DNA of 64,000 nucleotides from NCBI RefSeq assembly GCF_003063575.1, contig NZ_NESC01000005.1, forward strand, positions 62,001 through 126,000, written 5' to 3'. The notes under the pieces are model-generated. The model saw only the letters and a program-made list of their open reading frames with translations. It searched no databases and was not told the DNA's origin. A program made the position numbers and the translations under genes. Within the stretch, counting starts at the first letter, position 1. Every line of letters begins with the position of its first letter. This DNA comes from Limnohabitans sp. Jir72. GTDB lineage: Bacteria; Pseudomonadota; Gammaproteobacteria; Burkholderiales; Burkholderiaceae_C. Of the stretch, positions 48,278 to 58,119 are shown piece by piece.

Positions 48278-48312
48278 AATGCGGCGGGCGCAAGCCGCAC
48301 CCGCCACCCAAC

Positions 48313-48849
48313 TCAAGCGGTGAATTCCTGATCGTGCATCCACGCGGCGTGCTTGGGCGCGCGCTTGGTTTTGCTCCACTCTTCGAGCATGTCCCATTTG
48401 CATTCGTCGAGCTTTTGGTACATCTCGGGTGTGCCCACATCGGTGGCCAACTCCAGGCGGTGGCCATTGGGGTCAAAAAAGTAAATGCTCTTGAAAATGG
48501 TGTGGTTGGTCGGGCCCAGCACCTCCACGCCGTTGGCTTGCAATTGCGCCTTGGCTTCTTCGAGCGCCTGCAGGCTGTCGACCTGGAAGGCGATGTGTTG
48601 CACCCACTCGGGCGTGTTGGTGTCACGCCCCATCTCGGGTGCATTGGGCAACTCAAAAAATGCCAGCACGTTGCCTCCCCCCGCATCCAGAAAGACGTGC
48701 ATGTAGGGATCGGGTGCCTTGGTCGAAGGCACAAGATCTTCGGCGATCGCCAGCACAAAATCCATGTTCAGGTTTTTGACGTACCAATCGACCGTGGTCT
48801 TGGCGTCTTTGCAGCGGTATGCCACGTGGTGCATGCGGTTGATTTTCAT
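48313..48849 (-). CDS. VOC-family protein
   Basis: A 178-residue glyoxalase/extradiol-type protein: M-H-H-V-A-Y-R-C near the N-terminus (His7/8), Q-H-I-A-F-Q-V in the middle and G-H-R-L-E-L-A (Glu) as candidate metal ligands. Third gene of a minus-strand set after a flavin monooxygenase and DUF2783, so it may cleave a ring hydroxylated by the first enzyme. Ends close to metW, convergent. Confidence 0.8.
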   Translation of the reverse strand: MKINRMHHVAYRCKDAKTTVDWYVKNLNMDFVLAIAEDLVPSTKAPDPYMHVFLDAGGGNVLAFFELPNAPEMGRDTNTPEWVQHIAFQVDSLQALEEAKAQLQANGVEVLGPTNHTIFKSIYFFDPNGHRLELATDVGTPEMYQKLDECKWDMLEEWSKTKRAPKHAAWMHDQEFTA

Positions 48850-48871
48850 AGGGGTCTCCTTGCTCAGGGTT

Positions 48872-49105
48872 TCAGCCAGCTGCGCGGGCTTGTTGCAAAG
48901 CCTCGCGCAAAACTTTCAAATCGCCAATGTGATTGGCCAACAACAGGATCAAGCGGGCATTGAGTGCTTCGCTTTGCTCGTCACTCAAGCCGTTGTGGGC
49001 GTCGATCAGGTGTTCGTAAAACTCATCACCCGGCGAAAAGTCACGGAAGAAGCGGCGGCCCGCCTCGTGAAAGTTGGGATCGGTTTTCAGTGCAGACGTG
49101 TTCAT
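48872..49105 (-). CDS. DUF2783 protein
   Basis: A 77-residue, mainly helical protein of the DUF2783 family, function unknown. ATG 49105 is chosen because AGGAGG ends 6 bases before it; ATG 49111 is too close to that SD. Its start region overlaps the end of the monooxygenase gene only in the ribosome site. Members sit beside flavin hydroxylases, so an accessory role is possible. Confidence 0.7.
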   Translation of the reverse strand: MNTSALKTDPNFHEAGRRFFRDFSPGDEFYEHLIDAHNGLSDEQSEALNARLILLLANHIGDLKVLREALQQARAAG

Positions 49106-49116
49106 GTCCATCCTCC

Positions 49117-50772
49117 TCAGGCTTTGCAAATGGCGCGGGCCACAGCCGCTTGCAAGGCCGCTGGATTGAGTTGGCGCCAGCGGGCAAGCACGTGCTGATC
49201 AGGGCGCAGCAAATACGCCGTGCCGACTTGGGCGTCGTAGCGCTTGGCCATCCAGCCCTGCACATCAAGCACCACCGTCCAGCCCGGCACACTCAGCGCG
49301 ACAGGTGACACGATCAAGGTGTTCACTGGCACGGCGCTTTGCTGGAAGGCTTGCAAGGTGGCCAAGGTCTCGGCGGTGGGAGCGGCATCGACAAACAGCA
49401 GACACTGGAAGCCTTTGCCCACCTGATCGAGCAGCCAGGCATCTTGTCCGTTCACTTGCACGGGTGCGTCGTCCATCGGTGCACCGGGCACCATCTGGCC
49501 TTCAAAGGCGTCGGTATCGGGGGTGTTGAGCACCGAGTCGGTCAAGAAAGACGGCATGGACAAACGACCCGAGTTGACCAGCTTGCGCGCAAAGGGGTGG
49601 TGCTTGGCCAGCGCCAGCACCTGGTTGCGAAAGGTCTTGCTGGTGCGGCTCTTGGGCGTGATGAAGTCGGTCGAGCGCGTCGAGTTCATGATGTTTTCGT
49701 CGGCCGCAAACTGGCGATCGTGTGCATAGGTGTCGAGCAACTTGTCACCGGCCTGGCCCTTCATGACCAGTGCCAGCTTCCACATCAAATCGTCCACATC
49801 CTGAAAGCCCGAATTGGCCCCGCGTGCGCCAAAAGGCGAGACCTGGTGCGCCGCGTCGCCCACAAACAGCACGCGGCCGTGGCGAAAGTCGGTCATGCGG
49901 CGGCACTGGAAGGTGTAGATGCTGACCCACTCCAGCTCAAACGGCCGCTCGTCACCCAGCATGGCCTTCAGGCGCGGGATGACTTTTTCGGGCTTCTTTT
50001 CTTCCTCGGGGTCGGCGTCCCAGCCCAGCTGAAAGTCGATGCGCCAGACGTTGTTGCTTTGCTTGTGCAGCAGCACGCTTTGGTTGGGGTGAAACGGTGG
50101 GTCAAACCAGAACCAGCGCTCGGCCGGGTAGTCGGCTTTCATGATCACGTCGGCGATCAAAAAGCGGTCCTGGAACACGCGGCCTTCGATGTCCAAACCC
50201 AAATGGCGGCGGATCGGGCTGCGCGCGCCGTCGGCCACCACCAGCCAATCGGCCTCAATGTCAAACGTGCCTTCGGGGGTTTCCACCGTCAGCGTGGCGT
50301 GGTCATCGTGGCGCGTGACGGCGGTCACCTTGTGCTGCCAGCGGATGTCGGCACCCAACTCCAGTGCACGGGCAATCAGCATTTCCTCGACGTGGTACTG
50401 CTGCAGGTTGATCATGCCCGGGCGCTTGTGACCGGCATCGGGCACCAGGTTGAACTGGTACACCTCGTCTTCTTCCAAAAAGGTACGGCCAATGTTCCAG
50501 CTCACGCCCAAGCCGCAAGCCTCGTCGGCAATGCCCAAGCGGTCCAAAATTTCGAGCGAACGCTTGGCGTAGCACACCGCCCGCGAGCCGACCGAGACGG
50601 TTTTGTCGTCGTCCAGCACCAGCACCTCGAGACCTTGCAAGCGGGCATCGATGGCCGCAGCCAGTCCGACAGGCCCAGCGCCAATCACGATCAAAGGCTT
50701 GCGCTGCGGTGGCGTCGTCATCCATTCGGTGGACGATTTGTACGGATAAATCGGGTTGACGTAAGCACCCAT
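49117..50772 (-). CDS. FAD-dependent aromatic hydroxylase (MhpA/PheA-like)
   Basis: A 551-residue flavoprotein: G-A-G-P-V-G (31-36), V-A-D-G-A-R-S-P-I-R-R and G-D-A-A-H-Q-V-S-P-F-G-A-R-G for FAD, and a C-terminal thioredoxin-like domain as in phenol hydroxylase and MhpA. It should hydroxylate an aromatic ring with NAD(P)H and O2. The GntR gene at 50964 is divergent and likely regulates it. Confidence 0.88.
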   Translation of the reverse strand: MGAYVNPIYPYKSSTEWMTTPPQRKPLIVIGAGPVGLAAAIDARLQGLEVLVLDDDKTVSVGSRAVCYAKRSLEILDRLGIADEACGLGVSWNIGRTFLEEDEVYQFNLVPDAGHKRPGMINLQQYHVEEMLIARALELGADIRWQHKVTAVTRHDDHATLTVETPEGTFDIEADWLVVADGARSPIRRHLGLDIEGRVFQDRFLIADVIMKADYPAERWFWFDPPFHPNQSVLLHKQSNNVWRIDFQLGWDADPEEEKKPEKVIPRLKAMLGDERPFELEWVSIYTFQCRRMTDFRHGRVLFVGDAAHQVSPFGARGANSGFQDVDDLMWKLALVMKGQAGDKLLDTYAHDRQFAADENIMNSTRSTDFITPKSRTSKTFRNQVLALAKHHPFARKLVNSGRLSMPSFLTDSVLNTPDTDAFEGQMVPGAPMDDAPVQVNGQDAWLLDQVGKGFQCLLFVDAAPTAETLATLQAFQQSAVPVNTLIVSPVALSVPGWTVVLDVQGWMAKRYDAQVGTAYLLRPDQHVLARWRQLNPAALQAAVARAICKA

Positions 50773-50817
50773 GCGTGGTCTCCGGCAGTGTGAAAAAGCA
50801 CCCCTGGGTGCAAAACC

Positions 50818-50860
50818 CGTAATTTACCATTGATAAATCAATTTACCTATCCGTAATTTT
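50818..50860. promoter_or_regulatory. AT-rich divergent control region with dyad ATTGATAAATCAAT
   Basis: A 6-bp-arm dyad at 50829-50842 is flanked by two CCGTAATTT copies (from 50817 and 50850). It lies between the monooxygenase operon and the GntR gene and is the likely operator. Confidence 0.45.
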
Positions 50861-50963
50861 AAAAACCAAAAAATCGATCCCAACTTCAGCGCTGTCGCCT
50901 GACGCTCAGCAAAGAAAAACCACTGCGGCTATGCTTTGACTTGTTTCTTTGTATGACAACCCC

Positions 50964-51743
50964 ATGAGTCAACACTTCACCCCCGTCTCCAGCGGTGCAC
51001 GCCTGTCCGATCAGGTGGCCGAGCAATTGGCCGCCGAAATCAAGCAAGGCCGCCTGCAGCCCGGCGACAAGCTGCCCACCGAAGCGCGCCTGGTCGAGCA
51101 GTTTCAGGTCAGCCGCACGGTGGTGCGCGAAGCGGTCTCGCGCCTCAAATCGCTGGGGCTGGTGGACTCGCGCCAGGGCAGCGGGGTGTTTGTCAACCAG
51201 CACCTGCCGTTTGCGCCTTTGAACTTCGAGGCCCAGCTGGCCGCCTCACAAGAGGCCGTCATCCAGATGGTCGAAGTGCGGCGTGCGCTGGAAGCCGAAG
51301 TGGCCGCCTTGGCCGCGCAAAGGCGCACCAACGCCGATGTGCGCGCCATTCGCCAAGCCGTCAAAGCCCTGGACGATGCGGTGCAAGCCGGTCGCAACGG
51401 GGTGACCGAAGATGTGAGGTTCCACCGCGCCATCGCGGATGCAGCCCGCAATCCTTTTTTGCTGCAAACGCTGGAGTACCTGGGGCAGTTTTTGCATGGC
51501 GTGACCGAAGTCACCCGTGCCAACGAAGCACGCCACGTGGACTTTGCCAACGACGTGCAAACCGAACACCTGGCCATCGTGACAGCGGTGGAAGCGGGCG
51601 ATGCCGACCAAGCGCGCCAAGCCGCCGCTGCGCACATGGGCAATGCCATTGTGCGCATTCGCCGAGCAGACCCGGCCTTCTGGCAACAAGTAGGCGAGCG
51701 TTTGGCGCAGCCCCTGATCAAAGGTTTGCGCAGCACCACTTAA
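50964..51743 (+). CDS. FadR-type GntR regulator (FCD)
   Basis: A 259-residue regulator: winged HTH (L-P-T-E-A-R-L-V-E-Q-F-Q-V-S-R-T-V-V-R-E-A) at about 25-75 and FCD ligand domain to ~245. Start ATG 50964. It is divergent from the monooxygenase operon and upstream of an SDR, so it probably controls both directions in response to a pathway intermediate. Confidence 0.9.
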   Translation: MSQHFTPVSSGARLSDQVAEQLAAEIKQGRLQPGDKLPTEARLVEQFQVSRTVVREAVSRLKSLGLVDSRQGSGVFVNQHLPFAPLNFEAQLAASQEAVIQMVEVRRALEAEVAALAAQRRTNADVRAIRQAVKALDDAVQAGRNGVTEDVRFHRAIADAARNPFLLQTLEYLGQFLHGVTEVTRANEARHVDFANDVQTEHLAIVTAVEAGDADQARQAAAAHMGNAIVRIRRADPAFWQQVGERLAQPLIKGLRSTT

Positions 51744-51768
51744 CCCCATTCACTGCAAAAGGTACCCC

Positions 51769-52563
51769 ATGGATCTCCAGCTTCACAACCAACACATCCT
51801 GATCACCGGCGGCAGCAAAGGCATTGGCTTGGCCTGCGCGCAGGCCTTCTTGCAAGAAGGCGCCAAGGTGTCTCTTGTCTCGCGTGACACCGCCAACCTG
51901 GAAAAGGCCCGTCAAAGCTTGCAAACCCAATTTGCATCGGACCGCATCCACACCGTGGCCGCCGACCTGCGCGACGCGCAGGCGGCCCTGATGGCGCTCG
52001 ACTCGGCCGAAGCCGCCTTGGGTCCGGTGGATGTGCTGGTCAACTCGGCAGGCGCTGCCAAACGCACCCCCGCACCCGAGCTGACCCCCGAGGCGTGGCA
52101 GGACGCCATGCAAGCCAAGTACTTCACCTACATCCACATGATGAACCCCGCCATCCAGCGCATGGCCGCACGGGGCACCGGCAATGTGGTCAACGTGGTG
52201 GGCAACGGCGGCAAAGTGGCCAGCCCGATCCACCTGCCCGGTGGCGCAGCCAATGCGGCCTTGATGCTGGCCAGTGTCGGACTGGCTGCCGCCTATGGCC
52301 CCCAAGGCATCCGTGTGAACGCCATCAACCCCGGCCTGACGCGCACCGACCGCCTGCAAGAAGGCATGGTGGCCGATGCCCGCAACCAAGGCATCAGCAC
52401 CGAGCAAGCCATGGCCCAAGCGGTGGCCCGCATCCCGATGGGCCGCATGGCCGAGCCCGAAGAGATCGCCAACGCGGTCGTCTTTTTGGCCTCGTCCAAG
52501 GCCAGTTACATCACCGGCATTTGCATGAGCATGGACGGGGCGCTGAACCCGATCGTGGTGTGA
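51769..52563 (+). CDS. short-chain dehydrogenase/reductase
   Basis: A 264-residue SDR: T-G-G-S-K-G-I-G at the cofactor site, N-S-A-G-A, but the usual Y-x-x-x-K segment is not obvious: the position after N-V-V-G-N-G-G-K reads L-P-G-G-A-A-N-A-A. Similar atypical SDRs are known in Burkholderiales. Activity may be altered. Stop overlaps the lipocalin start. Confidence 0.82.
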   Translation: MDLQLHNQHILITGGSKGIGLACAQAFLQEGAKVSLVSRDTANLEKARQSLQTQFASDRIHTVAADLRDAQAALMALDSAEAALGPVDVLVNSAGAAKRTPAPELTPEAWQDAMQAKYFTYIHMMNPAIQRMAARGTGNVVNVVGNGGKVASPIHLPGGAANAALMLASVGLAAAYGPQGIRVNAINPGLTRTDRLQEGMVADARNQGISTEQAMAQAVARIPMGRMAEPEEIANAVVFLASSKASYITGICMSMDGALNPIVV

Positions 52564-53114
52564 TGGCCCGCCTGACAAGCGCCAAGCGCTTGGCCCTGGC
52601 CGCTTGCCTGGGACTGATGGCCGCAGCCGCCTGGGCGCAACCCGCGCCTTTGGCGACGGTGCCTTCGGTGGACGTGCCCCGCTACATGGGCACCTGGTAC
52701 GAGATCGCCAAGTACCCCAACTGGTTCCAAAAGAAATGCGTCAGCAGCACCAGCGCCACCTACAGCCTGCAAGCCGATGGCCAGGTGCAGGTGCTCAACC
52801 GCTGCAAAACCGCCAAAGGCGAGTGGAGCGAGGCCCTGGGCCAGGCGCGCCAAATCGGCCGCGCCAACTCGCCCCGCCTGCAGGTGCGCTTTGCGCCCTC
52901 GTGGCTGTCCTTCATTCCCTTGGTGTGGGGCAATTACTGGATCATCGACCTGGACCCGCAATACCAATGGGTGGTGGTCAGCGAGCCCAGCCGTGAGTAT
53001 TTGTGGATCCTCTCGCGCACGCCCGAGTTGCCCGCAGCGACTTACCAAAGCCTGCTCGACAAACTGGCCGCCAACGGCTTTGACCTTCAGCGCATCCAGA
53101 CCAGCAGCCCTTGA
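52563..53114 (+). CDS. lipocalin family protein (Blc-like)
   Basis: A 183-residue lipocalin with a signal peptide (possible cut after A-W-A-Q; an L-A-A-C lipobox-like stretch at 12-15 is less likely). G-T-W-Y-E-I-A-K-Y-P is the lipocalin entry motif. It binds lipid or hydrophobic molecules in the periplasm or outer membrane. ATG shares the A of the SDR stop. Confidence 0.88.
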   Translation: MARLTSAKRLALAACLGLMAAAAWAQPAPLATVPSVDVPRYMGTWYEIAKYPNWFQKKCVSSTSATYSLQADGQVQVLNRCKTAKGEWSEALGQARQIGRANSPRLQVRFAPSWLSFIPLVWGNYWIIDLDPQYQWVVVSEPSREYLWILSRTPELPAATYQSLLDKLAANGFDLQRIQTSSP

Positions 53115-53119
53115 GTCAT

Positions 53120-53542
53120 TCAGGGCAGTTGAAGGGTTTTGAGGAACATCAGCAAAGATTGGATCCGGTCTTGGGCCGACCACTCCGCCGTTTGGGGCGA
53201 ATCGCCCGGCTGCGTCATGGCGCGTTGTTTGAACACCTGCCCCCACACCGGCATGTCGCGCCAGCCGTGCGGCCCACCGTCACCCGACCAACGGCCATCG
53301 ATCAGCTCGGCCAGTCGGTCTTCCTCGAATCGCCCACCATTGCGCTGGGCGATGGTGCGCAAGTCGGTCGGCGGCTTGACCAGCCAAGAACTCAGCGGCC
53401 CATCGCCTTGGCCCGCCTTGCCGTGGCAACTGGCGCAGTTGTCCCGAAAATCGGCCCGGCCCAGCGCCGCCGATGTTTGCCCTGCAGCGGCCAGCGGGAT
53501 CGCCAGCATGACGGCGCTCAGCCAATGAAGTGAGGGGTGCAT
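53120..53542 (-). CDS. c-type cytochrome
   Basis: A 140-residue monohaem cytochrome: signal peptide to about A-A-G (20), C-A-S-C-H (36-40), and a Met in D-M-P-V-W-G-Q as likely axial ligand. Periplasmic electron carrier. Ends 5 bases from the convergent lipocalin stop. Confidence 0.9.
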   Translation of the reverse strand: MHPSLHWLSAVMLAIPLAAAGQTSAALGRADFRDNCASCHGKAGQGDGPLSSWLVKPPTDLRTIAQRNGGRFEEDRLAELIDGRWSGDGGPHGWRDMPVWGQVFKQRAMTQPGDSPQTAEWSAQDRIQSLLMFLKTLQLP

Positions 53543-53683
53543 GGGTGGATCCTTTCAGGGCCCCATGGTCCGATAGCCACCGCGTCTCGTCGGTACGCCA
53601 ACGCCCCAAGTCGCGTGCATTCACGCAACGGTCACTGACCTGGGTTATCTTTTCGGCTTGATTTGAAAAAGCAGGAGCCCCGC

Positions 53684-55594
53684 ATGTCCAAAGACTTCTC
53701 CACCATGGAAGACAGCAACCGTTCTGGCAACGCCTCCATCCACGACCAGATCGCGGCCTTGCCACTGAACCGCCGCACCGTGATGAAAAGTGCGGGCCTG
53801 GCCAGTTTGCTGGGCTTGTTGCATCCTTTGGCGGGCTGCGCCAACTTAGGCGCAGGCCAAGCGCGCTTGGGCTTCACCGCCATCCCGCCGGGCCAGACCG
53901 ATGCGCTGGTGGTGCCGCCCGGCTACGTGGCGCAGGTGATTGCCCGCTGGGGTGAGCCGGTGGGCATCGCAGGCAACATGCCGGCCTTTCGCACTGACGG
54001 CAGCAACAGCGCGGCCGACCAGGCGGTGCAACTGGGCATGCACCACGACGGCCTGGCGTTCTTCCCGATCAACGGTTCGTCCACCCACGGCCTGATCGCG
54101 CTCAACCACGAGTACACCGATGACGGCTTGCTGCACCCCGACGGCTTTGAACCGATGAACGCGGCCAAGGTCAAAAAGTCGCAAAACGCGCACGGCCTGT
54201 CGGTCTATGAAGTCAAGTTCAATGGCCAAGCTTGGGAGATGGTGCGCCCATCCGCCTACGCGCGCCGATTCACCATGGACACCCCGTTTGACATGTCAGG
54301 CCCCGCCGCAGGCCACTACCTGCTGCGCACCGCCGCCGACCCGCAAGGCCGCACCACACTGGGCACGCTCAACAACTGCGCCAGCAGCGCCACGCCTTGG
54401 GGCACGTATTTGTCGGGCGAAGAAAACTGGATGTTCTATTTCGGCGGCGGCAAAGACATCAGCGCCCACCACAAGCGCTGGGGCATGAACGAAAAAGGCC
54501 TGTACGGCTGGGAACGTTTCGACCCGCGCTTTGATGCCACCCAAAACCCCAACGAAGCCAACCGTTTTGGTTGGGTGGTCGAGGTGGACCCGATGGACCC
54601 GACCAGCACCCCCGTCAAGCGCACGGCTCTCGGCCGCGCCGCGCACGAGGGCGCTTGGGTGGCCCTCACGCAAGACCAACGCGCCGTGGTCTATTCGGGC
54701 GAAGACGCCCGATTTGAATACATCTACAAATTCGTGAGCTCTGGCCGCATGCAGCCCGGCGGCGCCAAAGCCAACCGCCATCTGCTGGACGAAGGCACGC
54801 TGCATGTGGCCCGTTTTGATGCCAACGGCCAGGGCCAGTGGCTGCCGCTGGTGCACGGCCAAGGCCCCTTGACGGCGGCCAACGGTTTTGCCGATCAGGG
54901 CGAGGTGCTCATCAAAGCCCGCCAAGCCAGTGACTTGCTGGGCGCCACCAAGATGGACCGTCCCGAATGGCTGGCCATCGACAAGGCTTCACGCTGGGTC
55001 TATTGCACGCTGACGAACAACAGCCAACGCGGCGCACCGGGCAAGCCCGGTGTGGACGCGGCCAACCCCAGGGCCAACAACAGCATGGGCCAGATCATCC
55101 GCTGGCGTGAAGCCGGGGACTTTGACGGCATGAACTTTGAATGGAACCACCTGCTGCTGGCCGGTGACCCGGCCAACGAACGGGCCGAAGCCAAGGGCAA
55201 TGTGAAGGGCGACATCTTGGGCTGCCCGGACGGCTTGGGCTTCAGCCCCAACGGCCTGCTGTGGATCCAGACCGATGCCCACGCCACGCAGATGTACAAG
55301 GGCGAGTTCGCCCGCATCGGCAACAACCAGATGCTGGCCTGCGACACGGCCACCGGAGAAGTTCGCCGCTTTTTGACCGGCCCGACCAACTGCGAGATCA
55401 CCGGCGTGAGCTTCACGCCCGACGGCCGCAACCTGTTCATCAGCGTGCAGCACCCGGGTGAAACGCCCACCGACCGCAGCGACCCCAAGCAGCCACAAAA
55501 ATACTCCAGCTGGCCCGACCACCAGCCCGATGGCCGCCCCCGCTCTGCGAACGTGGTGATCCGCAAGATCGACGGCGGCGTGATTGGCACTTAA
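53684..55594 (+). CDS. PhoX-family phosphatase
   Basis: A 636-residue PhoX-type protein. The twin-arginine signal N-R-R-T-V-M-K-S-A-G-L-A-S-L-L at about 38-60 implies folded export. It keeps N-H-E-Y-T-D-D-G, A-H-E-G-A-W-V and other six-bladed propeller motifs. PhoX hydrolyses phosphate esters using Fe/Ca. ATG 53684 is preceded by GCAGGAG; an upstream in-frame TTG is rejected. Confidence 0.88.
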   Translation: MSKDFSTMEDSNRSGNASIHDQIAALPLNRRTVMKSAGLASLLGLLHPLAGCANLGAGQARLGFTAIPPGQTDALVVPPGYVAQVIARWGEPVGIAGNMPAFRTDGSNSAADQAVQLGMHHDGLAFFPINGSSTHGLIALNHEYTDDGLLHPDGFEPMNAAKVKKSQNAHGLSVYEVKFNGQAWEMVRPSAYARRFTMDTPFDMSGPAAGHYLLRTAADPQGRTTLGTLNNCASSATPWGTYLSGEENWMFYFGGGKDISAHHKRWGMNEKGLYGWERFDPRFDATQNPNEANRFGWVVEVDPMDPTSTPVKRTALGRAAHEGAWVALTQDQRAVVYSGEDARFEYIYKFVSSGRMQPGGAKANRHLLDEGTLHVARFDANGQGQWLPLVHGQGPLTAANGFADQGEVLIKARQASDLLGATKMDRPEWLAIDKASRWVYCTLTNNSQRGAPGKPGVDAANPRANNSMGQIIRWREAGDFDGMNFEWNHLLLAGDPANERAEAKGNVKGDILGCPDGLGFSPNGLLWIQTDAHATQMYKGEFARIGNNQMLACDTATGEVRRFLTGPTNCEITGVSFTPDGRNLFISVQHPGETPTDRSDPKQPQKYSSWPDHQPDGRPRSANVVIRKIDGGVIGT

Positions 55595-55597
55595 AGC

Positions 55598-55613
55598 CCG
55601 ACCCGTTGGTCGG
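55598..55613. terminator. hairpin between PhoX and gabD
   Basis: CCGACC-CGTT-GGTCGG lies between the two convergent genes. T-runs are short, so termination may be weak or need Rho. Confidence 0.4.
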
Positions 55614-55620
55614 ACTTCGC

Positions 55621-57057
55621 TCAAGCGTTGAAGATCGAGACCGTTTTGGTGTTGAGGTACGCGTCCAGCGCTTCGGGGCCGCCTTCGGAGCCGTAGCCCG
55701 AATCTTTGATGCCGCCAAAAGGCAACTCGGGCCAAGGGGCGGCGGGCTGGTTGACCCAGAGCATGCCCACTTCCAGGCGCTGGCTCAGCAGGTGCGAGGT
55801 CTTGAGCGAGTTGGTGAAGGCATAACCCGACAGACCGAAAGGCAGGCGGTTGGCTTCGGCGATGGCGTCTTCGATCTTTTCAAATGTGCGGATCGCGGCA
55901 ATGGGGCCAAAGGGCTCGTTGTTCACCACATCGGCGTCCAGCGGCACATGCGACAAGACCGTGGGCGCAAAGAACAGACCTTCGGTGCCGATGCGTTCAC
56001 CACCGGCCAGCACCTTGGCGCCTTTGGCGCGGGCGTCTTGCACGATCGCTTGCATGGCCACCAAACGGCGCTCGTTGGCCAAGGGGCCCATTTGCGTGCC
56101 GGCCACCAAGCCATCACCCACCTTGAGCGACTGGGCATGCGCCGCCATCAGTTGCGAGAACTCTTCAGCGACTTTGTGGTGCACCAAAAAGCGCGTGGGC
56201 GAGATGCACACCTGACCGGCATTGCGGAACTTGGCCGCGCCCGCCGTCTTGACCGCCAAAGCGATGTCGCCGTCTTCGGCCACGATCACCGGGGCATGAC
56301 CGCCCAGCTCCATGGTGGCGCGCTTCATGTGCTGACCGGCCAAGGCCGCCAGCTGCTTGCCCACAGGCGTGGAGCCGGTGAAAGTGATTTTGCGGATGAC
56401 GGGGTGCGCGATCAGGTAGTTGGAAATCTCGGACGGTGTGCCGTAGACCAAGCCAATCACGCCTTCGGGCACGCCGGCGTCTTGGAAGGCGCGGATCAGC
56501 TCGGCGGGCGATGCAGGGGTTTCTTCGGGCGCTTTGACGATGATCGAGCAACCGGTGGCCAAGGCGGCGGACATCTTGCGCACCACCTGGTTGACCGGGA
56601 AGTTCCAAGGTGTGAAAGCGGCCACAGGGCCCACGGGCTGCTTGAGCACGTTTTGCTGCACGTTGATGTTGCGCGGCGACACGATGCGGCCGTACACACG
56701 GCGGCCTTCTTCGGCAAACCATTCGATGATGTCGGCCGCCGACATCACTTCGACCTTGGCTTCGCCCAGGGGTTTGCCTTGCTCTTGTGTGAGCAGCTCG
56801 GCAATTTTCGGTGCGCGTTCGCGCATCAGGGCGGCGGCTTTGCGCATGATGGCACTGCGCTCGTTGGCGGGCGTGTCGCGCCAGATCTCAAAGCCCTTTT
56901 GCGCGGCTTGGGCGGCACGCTCCAGATCGGCCACACCGGCGTGGGCCAAGCGGCCAATCTCGGTGCCGTTGGCGGGGTTGAAGACGGGCAGGGTGCGGCC
57001 GCTTTCGGCGTCGCACCATTGGCCATTGATGAAAAGCTGGGTGTTGGGGTATGTCAT
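55621..57057 (-). CDS. gabD: NAD(P)-dependent succinate-semialdehyde dehydrogenase
   Basis: A 478-residue aldehyde dehydrogenase: T-P-W-N-F-P, E-L-G-G-H-A-P (catalytic Glu) and N-A-G-Q-V-C-I (catalytic Cys), with overall GabD-type sequence. It oxidises succinate semialdehyde (GABA or related routes) to succinate; related semialdehydes are possible. The LysR gene lies just upstream on the same strand (84 bp). Confidence 0.88.
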   Translation of the reverse strand: MTYPNTQLFINGQWCDAESGRTLPVFNPANGTEIGRLAHAGVADLERAAQAAQKGFEIWRDTPANERSAIMRKAAALMRERAPKIAELLTQEQGKPLGEAKVEVMSAADIIEWFAEEGRRVYGRIVSPRNINVQQNVLKQPVGPVAAFTPWNFPVNQVVRKMSAALATGCSIIVKAPEETPASPAELIRAFQDAGVPEGVIGLVYGTPSEISNYLIAHPVIRKITFTGSTPVGKQLAALAGQHMKRATMELGGHAPVIVAEDGDIALAVKTAGAAKFRNAGQVCISPTRFLVHHKVAEEFSQLMAAHAQSLKVGDGLVAGTQMGPLANERRLVAMQAIVQDARAKGAKVLAGGERIGTEGLFFAPTVLSHVPLDADVVNNEPFGPIAAIRTFEKIEDAIAEANRLPFGLSGYAFTNSLKTSHLLSQRLEVGMLWVNQPAAPWPELPFGGIKDSGYGSEGGPEALDAYLNTKTVSIFNA

Positions 57058-57141
57058 GGTCTTGTCCTAATGAATGCCTGCATCGGCAGTGGGCGCATTG
57101 TGTCCGAAATGGGTCTGGCGTGCGTCAAGCACGGGACACGC

Positions 57142-58026
57142 TCAAGGCCGCAAGGACTTGGCCAAGTGCTCGATCAGCACGTTCACCCGGTGCGGGATGT
57201 AGCGGTTGCTGGGCAACACCGCATAGATGCCCAACGGGGGCGGGGCAAAGTCTTGCAAGAGCTCTTGCACCTCGCCGCGCGCCAAAAAGGGCTCGGCAAT
57301 GAAGTCCGGCTGGCGCGTGATGCCCAGACCCTGTGCGGCCGCTTGCGTGAGCGCCACACCATTGTTAGACCGGATGCGGCCACGCACCGCAAAAGCGCTG
57401 ACCTGCCCCGCATCGGCATAGGCCCAGGTAGCGGCGTTCATGGTCATGGAATAGATCAGGCATTCGTGGTGCCGCAATTGGTCGGGGTGCAGCGGCTGAC
57501 CATGCTCTGACAAATAGCCGGGCGAGGCCAGCGTGAGCAAGCGGCAATCGCCCAGGTGCCGCACGATGTCGCCCGGCTGCAAATCGGCGGTGATGCGGAT
57601 CGACAGGTCGATGCCTTCTTCAATCAGGTTGGCGCGCTGGTCCGAGAAATCCATCATCAGCTCGATGTGCGGCTGCAACTTGGCGAACTGAAGCAGCGAG
57701 GGCATGAGCCGCTGCAAGCCAAAGCTCAGCGGCAAGCCCAGCCGGATGCGCCCGCGCGGCACGGCTTTTTCTTCGTCCAAGCTGGCCTCGGCAGCATCCA
57801 CCATGTTGAGGATGACGCGGCACTTTTCGAGGTAGGCCGCCCCGGCAGCGGTCAGCGTCAGGCTGCGGGTGCTGCGCGTGATGAGCTTGACGCGCAGTTG
57901 CTTTTCAAGTGCTGCGATCTGGCGCGTGATGACCGAGCGCGCCACCTGCAGCTGGTCGGCCACGGCGGTGAAGCTGCCCGCTTCGGCCACGCGCACGAAG
58001 GTTTGCATTGCATCGAGTTTGTCCAT
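57142..58026 (-). CDS. LysR-family regulator
   Basis: A 294-residue LysR protein: N-terminal HTH (G-S-F-T-A-V-A-D-Q-L-Q-V-A-R-S-V-I-T-R-Q) and a C-terminal LysR substrate domain. Same strand as and upstream of gabD, divergent from the dioxygenase-cytochrome b561-YceI set. Target unproven; the 93-bp divergent gap suggests 58120 onwards. Confidence 0.9.
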   Translation of the reverse strand: MDKLDAMQTFVRVAEAGSFTAVADQLQVARSVITRQIAALEKQLRVKLITRSTRSLTLTAAGAAYLEKCRVILNMVDAAEASLDEEKAVPRGRIRLGLPLSFGLQRLMPSLLQFAKLQPHIELMMDFSDQRANLIEEGIDLSIRITADLQPGDIVRHLGDCRLLTLASPGYLSEHGQPLHPDQLRHHECLIYSMTMNAATWAYADAGQVSAFAVRGRIRSNNGVALTQAAAQGLGITRQPDFIAEPFLARGEVQELLQDFAPPPLGIYAVLPSNRYIPHRVNVLIEHLAKSLRP

Positions 58027-58119
58027 TGTTGCTAATTTTGCAACAAGTATTTGCGCATTGACTACTTTTTCTAATCATGGGCAAGACCTACAGTCACCCC
58101 ATCGAAAGCGAAAGCACCC

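Noticed and set aside
49339-50793. A 484-codon plus-strand frame over the flavin monooxygenase
   Set aside because: It is antisense to a gene with intact FAD motifs, and its composition is shadow-like.
55606-57510. A 634-codon open frame antisense to gabD and the LysR gene
   Set aside because: It spans two well-supported opposite-strand genes and shows only low-complexity His/Arg/Gly sequence, typical of antisense frames in GC-rich DNA.
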